A DNA stretch of 64,000 nt from Chlorella sorokiniana (taxonomy: Eukaryota > Chlorophyta > Trebouxiophyceae > Chlorellales > Chlorellaceae): assembly GCA_025917655.1 (NCBI GenBank), contig CP084615.1, positions 2,418,001 to 2,482,000 of the forward strand, written 5' to 3'. Below, in pieces: positions 31,289 to 43,131 of the stretch. The stretch's first letter is position 1. Every line of letters starts with the position of its first letter. The position numbers and the translations under genes were made by a program. Below the pieces are notes generated by a model. That model made no database searches, was not told the DNA's origin, and saw nothing but the letters and a program-made list of their open reading frames with translations.

Positions 31289-34200
31289 TGCAAGCGGGGC
31301 CGCCACCGCAACCTGCGCCGCAACCCCAGTCTGAGCAGCCCTGCAACAGCCAGCTGACAGAAGAGCAGCGTGCACGGGCAGAGCGCAACCGTCTCGAGGC
31401 CCTGCGCAGGAGGAGCGCATCCAGGCAATCATCGCAATCCTTGCAACTTCCTGCAGCACCCAACTCCTGTCAAAGCTCGCTGCCTGGTTCACTGCTACCT
31501 GGCCATGCAACCAGTCGCCCATCGTCAGCGCTGCGCGGCATTTTCATGCAGCCACAGTGCCAGCAAGCGACCCAGCAGGAGCGGCATCAGCGATTTGCAG
31601 CGGCCCCCACATGGCGTCAGACGCCTGAACCTCCTTTGCCGTGCTCGCAGCGCAGCTGGCCGACCCTGGTGCCAGCACCCAACACCAGTTCCATTGACAG
31701 CATGCAGCCCTACCAGCAAGCGCATCCTGGCAGCTCCGCTCAGCAGCACGAGCGGCAGCACATGGGGTGGCATGCGCATGAAGCTGCTGCACAGAGTGCC
31801 AGGCAACTTCCAAGCACAGAGCCCGCACCACCCATCCCACCATCAGTGCCCGACGTCTACGCTGCGCCACGGCCAGATTCAAGTGCTGCACACCAGCTGA
31901 ACAGCGCACCACAAGTTAGTGGGCAGCAAGGGCGACGTGGATTCGTCTTCTGCGCTCCGCCAGGCCTTGGTACTGGTGGCGACAAGGGTGGCGTCGCCAC
32001 AGGCAGCAGCCAGAATACGACACACCAGGCCCCACAAACACACACGGGGGCAGCTGGCTGGCCTTGCCAGGCGCTTTCCCAGCCAGTGAGCAGCCACAGC
32101 GCAGCCCCCGGTCTGCAGGGAGGCTGTTTCATGGGTGCCATTGGCCCTCCCCCGTCTGCTGCGCCCACTGCTGGGCCCACTGCATGGGCAGCAGCAGCGC
32201 GGCGTCCCCAGCAGCACCAGCACAGGCAAGCAAGCGAGGGAGGGCCAGCAACGCGTTAGCAGCAGCGAGGCCACCAAACATCACATGCACCTTTGACCCA
32301 ACACCAAGGCCTCAGAAGCCATTGGCGCAGTCCACCCTGCAGCAAGCTGTCAGCCGCCACTGGAACGCAAAGGCGGCAGCGAAGCAGCAGGAGCAGGAGG
32401 TATCCGTGGCCGAACCGGCCCCTGGTTTTGCCTCTGGCCCATGTGTGAGCCAGCAAGGCTTGCAGAGAGGCGGTGAGCAGGCCGGCGTTGTGGGGTGTGA
32501 CCTTGTCCCCTCCTCCTTGCCAGCCCAAGCAGCAGGGGCACTGTATCACAACACACGCAACGGGCCCGCCTCTTTCTTGCCGCCTCAGCAGCCCAGCACG
32601 TTGCCTGCCGTGGTTGCGCAGCCGGGCAGCGACTGGAGGGCATCATCAGCAGCTGGGGCTTTGGGGCGGCCAGCACCGCTGCTAGCCAACAGCCTATGGG
32701 CAGCTCAACACGAAGCAGCACATGCCAATTCTTGGATGCCTGCCCAGAACTCTAGCCCTCCGCGTGCAAATAATGCCTCCGCAGAGCTCCTTTGCGACAC
32801 ACACGGCAACGCTGCCCGACGTCGGCGATTGCAGCACTTGCTTGCAGCCGATGCAGACCCGTTTGCTGCGGCCAGCAGCAGCGGCAGGCGCTGGGCGTGG
32901 CTGCAGCAGCCGCTGGACAGCCAGGGGCGCTCGCCCGGTGACCCAGAACACGACCCCACCACCATCCTCATCCCCGCCTCGGCCTGGGGCACAGACCTCA
33001 AGGGTGCGGATGCCCAATACTGGCGCATCAAGCGGGACGGGTGCGCCCACATGGTGCTCTTCTTCCAAGAAGGTGGGCGGGCACCTCAGCGGTGGCAGCG
33101 CAAAGGCAGGGGTCCGTGGTGTCGGTGCTCATCCTCGCGCAGACAAGCACAGGGTGCTTGGGCAGTGACTCGCCTGCTTGTCTGTCTGCAGGCAACTTCT
33201 ATCACCTCAAGGCAAGCTCTAAGCAGCGGCCCAGCTGGCCTGCAGGCGCTGGATCCCGCGCTTGACCGCCACGCAACCCGCCGCCCGCGCTCCGTTTGGC
33301 AGCCAGCATCCGTGTGCCTCCCTGTGCAGGACCGCGACGCGGATGTGGGCATGCGGGTGGGGCTGCAGGCCATGGGGGCAGCCGCGGCACCAGCGCCAAC
33401 ATGTGGACGGTTGGGTGCAACGTGAGGTGCGTGCCAAGCATGTTCCAGCTGGCCAGGCCGGCGGCTTAGTGGCAGGGGCCGGCTTGCTGAGCTGCTCTCA
33501 TGCCACGCAACGTCATTGAATTTGTTGTGTTCAAACTTTTGCTTCCCCCAGCGCCTTCAACGAGTGGGCAGTCAAGGTTCTGGCACTTGGCTATGTGGTA
33601 GGCAGGCAAGTCCAGTGCGGCTGTGTGAACCCGGCGCAGATGCAGCAGCGCAGCTGGACAGTTGTATGAGCAGCCCCCTGTCTTCCATCTGCTCTGTGCA
33701 AGTTTGCCACGCTACATTTTGTTGTCCCCATTGTCCTGTAGAGTGGACGAGGATGCAAGGGGCCAGCGGGAGCCGGGCACCACGCTTGTGCGGCGCATGC
33801 TGAGGCGCGTCTACACGCCAGGCACCTTGCTGGATTCTGCAATGTTGGAAAGCCCCTTGACAGTGCTGCCGCAGAAGAACTGAAAGACCTGGAGCTGCTG
33901 GCAAGCAGAGCTGGCATGCAGGAGCTTCATGCTCGCTGCCGGTTGCTGTTGCAGGACACCTGCGGTGCCCGGCCGCTGGTCACCATCTTTGAAAGCAGGG
34001 GCCTGAACTTTGGGGCCTGCATCGTCGACGTCCAGGCCGCCAGTATCAGCTTTGCCTCCTGGCAGGTCAGAGCTGCTACGCCTGCCTCTGCCTGTGACGC
34101 GCACCGTTCCCTTGTGCGCTCCTGGACATTACACCCAGCACCGTTCTTCTGCATGCGCTGTAGGAGGCGGAAACCCAGCTGTCCATGCTGCAAGCCCTGC

Positions 34201-37200
34201 TTCTCACCGCCGACCCGGCAGAGGTGAAGTCACCTGGTCGGGCAGCCATGCTGTGCGCGTCTCTCTGCTGATGCCCCGCCCCGTCTGTGTTCCGTGCAGA
34301 TTGGTTTTGCTCGGGGCCAGCTGTCCCCAGAAGCACGCAAGCTGCTTCGCCAGATGGGCTCTGCAAGCGGCAGCATGAGTTCGGGTGCAACGCTGAGCCA
34401 CATCCCCTTCCTTTGGCCAGCTGACCCAGAATCCGAAGACGAAAACGCAGCGGCAGCGATGGTGGAGCACGCAGGTTGAGAACACTCATGCCTGCAAGTT
34501 GCGCCGATGAGCGCGTCGTATACGGCCCACTGCTGCTCTGCTCTCCATTTCTTCCTTTCCCCACCCTGCCGCAGCTGACATGTGGGTGGCCCAGCGCGGC
34601 AAGCCTGTCTCCTTTTCAGCAGCAGCGGCGCGGCTCACGCCACAGGCGGCTGCCGCCCTGCAGCTGGCTGTGCAGCACCTCGTGGTGACCCAGGCAGCGC
34701 AGCAGGTGCTGCCGTCGTGCCGCCTGGTGTGCATGGAGGGGCTGGTCGGGGATGCAGGCTCCACAGGTGGGCTTGTCATGGCGCAGAGCCGCCTTTTGGC
34801 AGCGGCCCATAACCTTGCACCTGAAAAGCACCATGCCAATCAGCTTGCGTGCGAGCACCTTACTGTCTGTGATTTGGTAAATGCGCACGCAGGTCACATG
34901 CTGCTGGATGCTTGCGCCATGAGCAGCCTGGAGCTGCTGACCAACAGCGAGGGGCACCCGCACGGCTCCCTCCTGCACTTCCTGGACCGCGCTGCCACCC
35001 CCGGCGGGCGCCGCAGAGTCAAGCAGTTCATCTCCGCGCCGCTCTACAGGCACGCCGCATGCCCCTCATCTTTACTGCGTTGCAGCAGCAGATACGGCTA
35101 ACGGGAGCGGATGCTGATGGTGCAGGGTGGGTGACATCGAGGAGCGGCTGGCAACGACCGAGCTGTTCATGCGGCACCCTGCCGCCGCGGATGCCTTCCA
35201 GGCGGGGATTCACCGCGCCCGGACGTGGAGAGGCTGCTCACCCGCACCTCGGCCGTGCTGCTGGGGGTGGTGGAGAAGGTGGCAGAGGCGCACGATGCAG
35301 ATGAGGCGGCGGCCGAGCAGCAGCAGCAGCAGCAGCTGCAGGCGCCGGGTGCCGCCAGCCGCTGGGCAGCGCCCAACCCGCGGCCGCCATCAGAGGAGCA
35401 GCGGCGGCTTGAGGCGGCCAGCCATGTGGAGCAGCTGGCCGCGGTCCTGGACCTGTCCCAGGCCACCTTCCTGCCGGCTGTACAGCTCTTCGAGGGCGCA
35501 GGGATGCTCTTGGAGGCGCTGCACACCCTGCGCGGCGCCTTGCTGGTGGAACGCGGCCCTGCAAGGCACGGCGGGAGGGAAGGTGCACTGCTGCCGCCGC
35601 CCATCCAGCGCGCCATCATGCGCGGCGAGGCCGTCGCAGAAGCGCTGCAGCACCTCTGCCAGGTTTGCAGCAGACAAACAAAGCTGCTGTCTGTTGTGTG
35701 GCTCAGGTGGTGTAAGATGGACAGCGTCTGGCCTACTCACGTGCCATTTGTTCAAAGCACAGCGGGTCGCCTGCTTGTGTGCCATCTGTTCAATGTTCAG
35801 GTCTTCTCCGCCGAGCGCTTCAACGATGCCTCTGCCGACATTGCGCTGGAGCAGGTGCGTTCGTGCGTGCATGACGATGCACTCCGCAATGCGCTGCTGC
35901 TTGACGCCATACAATGTTGCCCCCTTCACCCTTCACCCTCTCGAGCGCACAGGGCCTGTGCCCCGAGTACGATGCCGCTGCCAGCCAGCTGGCGCGGCTG
36001 CAGGCGGCAGCAGGCCGGGCTGTGGAGGCGTTCCGCGAGGTGCTGGCGCAGCGGGGCCACGGTGCGGCGGTGCTGAAGAAGGTCAGGCTGGTGGACTACC
36101 GAGGGGAGCGCCTGCTGGAGGTGCGTGCATCAACAGCTGCATGCCTGGGCAACTGCCTGCCCGCATGAAAGGCACGCTGCAGCACAGCTCGCGCCCCGTC
36201 GCCATGCACGCGCGGCCCCAGCACTGCTGCCTGCCTCCCAGGTGCCCACCGCGGTGCGTAAGGATCTGGAGCGGGAGGTTGCTGGGTGCACGCTGGTGAA
36301 GGAGGCGGCAACGATCGCAAAGTACAGGGTGGAGGGGGTGGCCGCGCCGCTGCAGGTGAGCAGGCAGCACCCGTTGGAGGGGAAGGCAGCTGTCTACTGT
36401 CTGCGGATGGCTTGCCGCAAACCTGGCTGATGCCGTCTGCTGCAGGCCCTGGAGGAGGCGCGGGATGCGGCCAAGCTCTGCGTGCTGCGCTTCCTGGCAG
36501 AGGCGAGGCATTGCTGTGGGTGCAGCTGGCCGGGGTGCCCCTTTGCCTCCCCAGCTTGCCTGGCATAATCTTTGATCGCTTGCTTGAGGGTGCCCCGCCT
36601 TGGTGCAATGCAGAGCGCTCAGCTGTTCCTGGACAGCTGCGATGCCTTCCGTGACTTCTTCAGTGCGATTTCCACACTGGATGCGCTGGCCGGCTTTGCA
36701 GCCGCCACCCACCCCTCTGCTGCGCCTCCCGGCTCCACCTTCAGCCGCCCCACCTTTGCGGCCAAAGCGGCCGAGCGCAGCGGCACTGGGCCCGCGCCGC
36801 TCATGAGACTGCACGGCGTTTGGAGCCCAGCGCTGCTGGCCAGCGGGGTGGCGGTCATCCAGCCAAACAACCTGCAGCTTGGAGGCACTCAGGCTGGGCA
36901 CGGTGCAGTGCCAGGGCTGATGCTGCTGACGGGGGCCAACACCGGCGGAAAGAGCACGCTGCTGAGGGCGACGTGTTTGGTGGCGATCATGGCACAGGTA
37001 TGACGGACCTGCTGCCCCTGATTCGCGCGCACTGCCGTAGGAATGGCACACAGCAGGCCGCATTAGCAACATGCTCTGCCTACCTTACACCCCTTGCCAG
37101 ATTGGCGGTTACGTGCCGGCTGCGGCAGCCGAGATGGCGCCCGTTGACCGCATCTTCACCCGCATCGGTGCGGCTCCTATGCAGAGGCTTGTCATATGCA

Positions 37201-38409
37201 CGCCGCTTGTAGCGGCGTCGCAACCGTTAGAGCAGCAGCAGTGCATTGTGCTTAGCTGGGCGTAAATGAATATCGAGGATGAATGCTACGCCACTGCCGC
37301 CGCGAGCCCCTGGCTGCAGGGGCACAGGATCGCATCTTCCGGGGCGAGTCCACATTCCTGGTGGAGATGCGTGAGACTGCGGCGCTGCTGCGTCACTCCA
37401 CCCCCGCCTCCCTGCTGGTGCGGCTGCGGGCTGCTGCGCTGGAACAGGATGCTTGCAGGCAGCCCGGGGTGTGAGTGTGTGTGTGTGTGGGGGGGCGGTT
37501 CAACCAGCGGGAGAAACACCAGTGAAAGCCAGTGAAGCATCCAATTGGAGTTGGTTGTCCTGCCTGCCAGGTGCTGGATGAGCTGGGCCGCGGCACCGCC
37601 ACACACGACGGCCACGCCATAGCCCACGGAGTGGCGTTGTGGGTAGCGCAGAAGCGGCGGTGCAGGCGAGGCTGGAGCGTTGCCAGCGGCGCCTTCCTTG
37701 TGCAGCCTTGAGTGCCGCAAGGTGACTGCTTGCCCGCCCCCTTGCAGGTGCCTGTTTGCCACTCACCACCACGGTCTGTGCAGCGAGCCGCGCCTTGGGA
37801 GCTGGCGCAGCTGGGCCACATGCGGGTGGCGGCGGATGTGAACGGCGGCCTCCTGCCCTCCTACCAGCTGGCTCCAGGTTGGCTGCGGGAAATAGAGCAC
37901 AACAACGAGCTTGTTTCCTCCTTGCCTCACATTCCCTTGCATCAAACTTGACAAAGAGGGGAGGGCGTTGCCTCTGTCGCGCAGGGCCAGCCCCCAGCGG
38001 CAGCTGCGGCATCCGGGTGGCTGCGGCATGTGGCCTGCCTGCCTCCGTGATAGCCCGGGCCGCTGAAAAGGCCCGTCAGGCGGAAGAGGATGCCAAGACG
38101 GATGCAGCAGGCGCGCGCAAGGTTCTGCCGCAGCGCCGGCCATTCGGTGCTGTGAACTCGCGAGCACAGGAGGAACGCCAGATGCTGCACAGCAAGCGGC
38201 GCCGACTGCTGTCAGACTTCAGCTCGCGGCAGCAGCAGCAGGCGGGGTGTGATGACACAGCACGCGGTGAGGTCCTTGATGGGGCGAGTGATCCCCAGGA
38301 AGCCTTGGCGGTGGTGCAGGCCGCAGTGCGGGGTGTGCTGGCGGGGCAACCAGGCGCCACAGGCCAGCTGGCGCGCCTCCACACCGCTCTCAGGTGCAGC
38401 ATGCCGTAG
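31289..38409 (+). CDS. MSH6: MSH6-like MutS-family mismatch repair ATPase
   Basis: Nuclear mismatch-recognition ATPase, expected partner of MSH2. A long Gln/Pro-rich N-terminus (with [19 protein letters not shown] near 31360 and a PIP-like [12 protein letters not shown] near 32340) leads into MutS domain I ([11 protein letters not shown]...VLFFQEG, then GNFYHLK in a 20-nt exon 33192-33211, then [15 protein letters not shown] and [16 protein letters not shown]). The lever/core region follows ([36 protein letters not shown]), then clamp sequence. The ATPase has Walker [12 protein letters not shown] (36931-36957), [36 protein letters not shown], Walker [21 protein letters not shown] and FATHHHGLC. 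Stop at 38407-38409. No Tudor/PWWP domain was seen. The mismatch-sensing F-x-E motif reads F-Y-H. The frame slips by one base at 33374-33378, 33853-33856 and 37797-37799. The start codon is uncertain (ATGs at 31015 and 31289 are in frame). Plant MSH7 is an alternative subgroup. Confidence 0.88.
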
Positions 38410-38993
38410 AGTTTGTGCCCCACAACTGAACCTGGCGACGTTATACAAATGTTAGCTAACTATAGTCTCGGGAACAGCGACAGGCTTCTCTTGCGCAGAC
38501 CCCGGGCAGCCAAGCCTGGAGGTGTCCCATTGCGCCTGCCAGCTGAGGGGGCAGTCATTTCTTCTGCTCGATGCTGCGTAAGGAAGCGAGCAGGCCTGTA
38601 AGGGGCATCCGGCGCAGCAACGCTGGCCGTCAATGTGCCGATCTTCAGGCACTAGGGGCCGCTGCCGCCAGTACCTGACCTGTCCCTCAGTTTCTTCCTC
38701 CCACAAACCTTTAGAACATAAATCAACAATCTCATCAATGAACATCTATGCATGGTCGGATTTTCGGGTGACTGGCGCGGCAGCCAGGCGCTGCCCGCTG
38801 GCGCTGTGGCCCGCTGCGCCTGCTGGGCTGTGAATGTATGGAGGGAAATGCTGTCTCCTCCTTCGCGCCATTGTTGCTGGCGAAGATCAACAAAAATTAA
38901 GTTCAGCGACACACAGGTAGCAGCACACTGGTAGCCAAGAAGTGCCTAGCCTCGGCTTGTTTTTTAAACTCGCCGACCTGCAGGACCCTACGG
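38410..38993. other. Intergenic: MSH6-like 3' region and F-box gene 5' flank
   Basis: AT-richer than the surroundings, with no supported exon. Contains a TGTAA 188 bases after the MSH6-like stop. Confidence 0.5.
38597..38601 (+). terminator. Candidate TGTAA poly(A) signal for the MSH6-like gene
   Basis: TGTAA 188 bases after the stop at 38409, in the AT-richer 3' region. Confidence 0.5.
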
Positions 38994-40700
38994 TTGTTAA
39001 GTCTGAGCAAGGCCTCGCAGACCGCATGTTGCCGCTGCACACACGCTTACACAAGACCCCCACCCGTCCTTCCCCTTCTTGCTGTGCTGCCCTGCGTGCA
39101 TGTAGGCTTACGTTCAAGCTTCGCATCAAAGCATGCGGCAGCAGTCTGGCCGCGTGTCGCTGCCAAGCGCACCGCCACCCAGCTTTACCCTTCTCCCGAC
39201 GATGCCCTGGAGGCGATTCTTGGGCAACTGAGCTTGACGGAGAGGTGAGCTGCCGTCGTCATGACTGCCCTTGCGCAGCCTGTTTGAAGCCTTTCTCGCT
39301 CAAGCTTCGTGCACTGCCACACTTTCGTTGCAGGCAGTCTGTTGCGGTGCTGGTATGCAAGCGGTGGCGGCGCGCCTGCGCTGCACCCAGCTTGCTGCGG
39401 GACGTCTCCCTGGCTTACACGCCCCTCCAGGAGCGAATGCCCTTGGACTGCTGGCTGGACTCAATCTTTTCCTTTTTGAGCAGCGGCGCTGCGTCGCACA
39501 TGACGTCGCTTGACATTGCCTACAACCACTTCGGAGTGAATTGCCAGCCCGCCACACACCACGCGCTCACTGCCTGCCTGGCTGTGGCGGGGGCGGCGGG
39601 CATGCTGGAGCGGTTGCGCATCAGCGTCGCTGCCTCTGAGCTCCACTGTGGGGCTTGGGCTGCGAACCTGCGGCGCCTGCGTGAGCTGAGCCTCGGCGCA
39701 GTGGGTGGCGAAGTGACGCTGAGCACAAGCATGCGCCGCATGACCGCGCTGCAGTGCCTGGGCCTGACAGCGGTGTCGGTCAGTGGCGCGCATGCGTAGC
39801 CCACCAGCCTCACCAAGCTGACTTGGAGGGTGGAGGGCTTCACCCCGCCGTACAGAACGCCGGAACTCGCAAAGGTGACGCCTCTGCCTCTGCTCCTGCC
39901 GCGTGCTCCTTGAGCGAGCGTGCCGCCCTTCCTACCACCTCCCCTTTGCGTGGCACTTCTTCATACAAACAGTTATGTGCAAAGTCTAGTTGCATGTTTT
40001 TGCAGATCTCCTCCCTCACCTCCCTACACATGCTGACACTGATGACATGCTACGAAACTTGGGCATCGGATGTGCTGGCGGCAATGAGCAGCCTGCGCAG
40101 CTTGCGCACTGTGTGCAGCGCCCTCCCAAGATGCCTCCCGCAGCTCACGCAGCTGCAGGCGCTGTCCCTCCACGCGCCCTGCGATGTGCTGCCAGCGGAA
40201 CAGCAGGCTGCTCTCTTCGACACCCTGCAGCAGCTGACAGCCTTGTGGCTCTTCAGGGCGGGGGTGTCAGAGCACGGCATGGCCGCCATCTCGCGCCTGC
40301 CGAGCCTGCGCAAGTGTGCCGTGCTGTGCAACGAGTTGCAGCCGCTGCCCGGCGTCGCCTGGATGCGCAGCCTGACTTGGCTTGCAGTCGAGCACCAGCA
40401 GGTGCTGCATCAGCCGGAGCAGCAGCTGCGCGGCGCCCGCAGCTGGAAAGCCTGACGGTGGTCGGCGCCTGCCACCCCGGGCAGGCGCGGCAGTGGGACG
40501 CCCTGTTTGCCTGGGCGCGGCAGGCCGCTGCGTTGCGCCACATGAAGGTGCTCCTGGTGGGGCCACTCAAGGCTCAGCGCGCGCAAAAGTATGTGCGCAG
40601 AGGGCTGCAGGAGCTGCAGCAAGCCCGGCCTGAGCTGCACACAGCGATGCAGGACTATTACTACCTTGAGTCCGAGTTTTGGGATGAGGTTGTGGTTTGA
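38994..40700 (+). CDS. F-box / leucine-rich-repeat protein
   Basis: Likely substrate adaptor of an SCF ubiquitin ligase. The F-box (SPDDALEAILGQLSLTER, then QSVAVLVCKRWRRACAAPSLLRDV) is split by an intron between about 39244 and 39334. It is followed by leucine-rich repeats (MLERLRISV, LRRLRELSLGAVGGEV, MTALQCLGLTAVSV, SLTKLTWRVEGF, SSLTSLHMLTL, LTQLQALSLHA, LTALWLFRAGVSEHGMAAIS, PSLRKCAVLCNELQPL). A second intron lies between about 39874 and 40006. The C-terminus is LRHMKVLLVGPLKAQRAQK ... ESEFWDEVVV with a stop at 40698-40700. Two blemishes: an in-frame TAG at 39797-39799 in the middle of the repeats, and a one-base slip at CCC (40436-40438). With both, the gene is either a pseudogene or affected by sequence errors; the LRR frame resumes cleanly after the TAG. 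The start codon is uncertain. Confidence 0.7.
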
Positions 40701-40842
40701 GATGTTGTACAGCAGCACACAGCACGCATGTAGCTATGGCTGGATTCTGCAGAAGCCTGCAAAGAAGCCGTTCATAACCAGTGGTGTGCTGGACTGCCAC
40801 ACCCGCCCGTGCCAGGCGCGCTGAGCGTGGGCGGCAGGCCGT

Positions 40843-41944
40843 TCACGTCCTGGGGTGGACGTCGCCACCGCTTGGCCGCCCGCGGCCACCTCCTCCGCTG
40901 GCCCTGCCGCCCCAGCTGGCGCGCCTGCCGGGCATGGCGCCCCTGCCGCCCTTGCTGGTGCCGCCGCCGGGCATGGCACCTCTGCCACTGTGCAGGGCCC
41001 CCTGGGTCTTGATGCCACGCCGCCTGTCCTCTCGGAGCAGGCATGCTGCGCAGAGAAGGCGCAAGCGGGCGTCGTCGCGAAAGTGCTGCGTCCAGTCGGC
41101 CGCAAACTGGCTGTCCTCCGCCCTGCAGTCCGAATGACAACAAGTTCCTTCGTCAGTGGGGGTCTTAGGCTCAGCCGCCGGCCTGGCTGCATGGCTGCAC
41201 AGGTCTGTCTCGCGTCGGTGAGGTATGGCATGTGCCTGCCTGAACTCAGCTCCCCCGGCAGCAGCCTCCGCAAAATCGCGGGGTGCTTCGCCAGGGTGGC
41301 GGCGCAGGAACGCATCGCACAGCTCGGGCAGGCCCTGCTCTGGGTCCGCCCTCAGGCCTGGGCCTGCTGGGCGGTGAGCAAGGGGGCACAAGCCACGGAT
41401 GGGAGCATTCGGCGTGCGCACATGCTGTTGCGGCCGACCTGTGTGACGTCACACGGGGCAGCCAGCCGGCCGCGAGCACCCCATGGCCGCACCTGTTGCG
41501 CCGCACAGCTGGCAGCACGTGTCTGCAGCCTGCTCGCGGTGCTCCTCCAGCACCCCTCAACCACCAGCTCCATGGCGCGCTGCAGCTTCACCTCAACAGG
41601 CACGTCTTTCTGGCTGCAAGCAGGGCAGCAGCGAGAGCAATAGCATCAACAGCAGCTCAACAGCGGCGTTCACGTGAGCACTTCCCAGCTGCGCCTGGCT
41701 GACTCCCCAGCAAGAAACGCAGCAACCACAGCTAGGGGGCTGTCTGACGCTGCCCTTCCACTCACTCCATACACTTCTTGGCGGAAAAGTCGTGCTCCTC
41801 GCCCGCGCTGTCCACAAAATGGAACTGGATGCCGCGGCCGCGGGTGTTGCCGCGAGCGGTGAAGCGCCTGTGGGCAGGAGCCGACCACTCTGGCTGTGGG
41901 GAGCCGGAACCCACATTGCACTGGGGAGGCGCTGCCCAATGCAT
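40843..41944 (-). CDS. Unassigned multi-exon gene with a Cys cluster
   Basis: Not identified. A convincing exon at about 41770-41870 (minus) runs between an acceptor CCCACAG and donor GTGAGT and reads GIQFHFVDSAGEEHDFSAKKC. The next exon (about 41600-41450) reads VEVKLQRAMELVVEG, then, after a one-base slip at CCCC (41553-41556), VLEEHREQAADTCCQLCGATGAAMGCSRPAGC, whose Cys pattern recalls the start of an extended PHD finger. Downstream frames (PELCDAFLRRHPGEAPRDFAEAA, SQFAADWTQHFRDDARLRLLCAACLLRED, then Gly-rich sequence ending at 40843) look coding by composition. Gene ends, exon order and function are unproven. Possible zinc-binding nuclear protein. Confidence 0.4.
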
Positions 41945-42306
41945 TCAACGAGCAGCCCGCTGCAGGGCCCAGGTGCTGAACATTGCAGGGGCCACCATTC
42001 CGCCTGCATGACCTACGCTACGGCTGTTGCCGGGGGCAATACCGCAGGCGCGAATCGAGCGGACAGGTGCTGGCAGCAGCAGCAGCGGGGGCGCCACCCT
42101 GACAGGCGGGTGTTCCACCTTGGCGGCGCCGCGGGGTGGCGTTGCAGCAGGCCCAGCAGGAAGCTGGGGGCAGGCAGGGGGATGGAGTGTGCGTAACACA
42201 ATAGTGTTTAATCGTATGAGTGCGCTGCCATTGACCAACTGGCGCACTGAGTGGCCTTCAGGAGCAGCGGAAGATGGGGGTGCCAGGCTGGCACCACAGG
42301 ACCCCC

Positions 42307-42545
42307 TCACTCAAAGTCCTCGTTGCCGGGCCCCACGTATCGGCCCAGCAGGCGCTGCTTCAGGCCTTGGATGTGGTCCCAGGCCTCATTGACATCCCGG
42401 AAGGAGCGCGCTCCAATCTTCAGGCCCTGCAGCGGTGCCCACACCATGCCCCGAGGTGGGCAGCAGGCATGTGGTCGCCGCCGCCGCCGCGCCGCTGCCC
42501 TTACCTTGCGATGCTGTCCGACTTATGCCTTAAGCGAAACTTCAT
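42307..42545 (-). CDS. Small uncharacterised protein (C-terminal exon clear)
   Basis: The C-terminal stretch GLKIGARSFRDVNEAWDHI ... LLGRYVGPGNEDFE ends at a stop (42307-42309) and has a biased, protein-like composition unlike its other frames. Upstream, ATG at 42545 opens MKFRLRHKSDSIAR ending exactly at a good donor (CGCAAG|GTAAGG). The simple splice between the two does not keep the frame, so either the acceptor is different, an exon is missing or a base is wrong. Family not recognised. Confidence 0.4.
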
Positions 42546-43131
42546 GCTCGCCACGCTCACCTGCCGCCTGCCATGACTGTAGGATAGGCTGGGCGGGGTG
42601 GTGCTTGCGCGGCGCCAGTCCGCCCGCGCTGCAGCTGGGCCCCCAGGCTCAACCCGGCCAGCTGAGAGGCTAGGCCCCCTTCTCGGTCATCACCAGACAT
42701 TCTAGAGTCAGAGCTGAAGCGATGGGAGGCTACTGTGCCCAGGGTTCAGCACGGCAAAGGACCTTTTGACGCTGGGGTGGAGGCACAGTGTTGGCTGTGT
42801 TGGGGCGGCACAGACTGCAGTACAAGATTCATGTTTCAGCCTTTCTGGCCTATAAAGCTGCCGTTGGCTTTGTGCTGCCATTGCAGGCCACATCACCTCG
42901 AGACGCACTCTGCAATGCGTGAACTGCATACTGTGGCATTGTTTGAAGCTGAGTCCCGTCCCAGCTCAGAGCGCGCCGACTGAGCGAGCGGGGCAATGCT
43001 GCAGATGTCTCATTACACCCCAAACTTCTACAGCCGCATGCTTGGGGTTGGGCTTGTGAACATAACATGAGCTGGAGGTGGCAGCGCAGCTAGACGCAGG
43101 GTGAGTGCCCCGCGGCGCCAACCGCCGCCGC
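42546..43131. other. Intergenic
   Basis: No supported exon. The right part is the 3' region of the arabinosyltransferase gene (minus), with a minus-strand TGTAA at 43013-43017. The stretch 42700-43000 is AT-richer. Confidence 0.5.
43013..43017 (-). terminator. Candidate TGTAA poly(A) signal for the RRA gene
   Basis: Minus-strand TGTAA 115 bases after the stop at 43132. Confidence 0.55.

Noticed and set aside
8009-38409. DNA-repair gene cluster (exonuclease fusion, BRCA2, MSH6-like)
   Set aside because: Three nucleic-acid genes within 30 kb, but they are on both strands, separated by unrelated genes and have no shared control signal; coincidence is enough.
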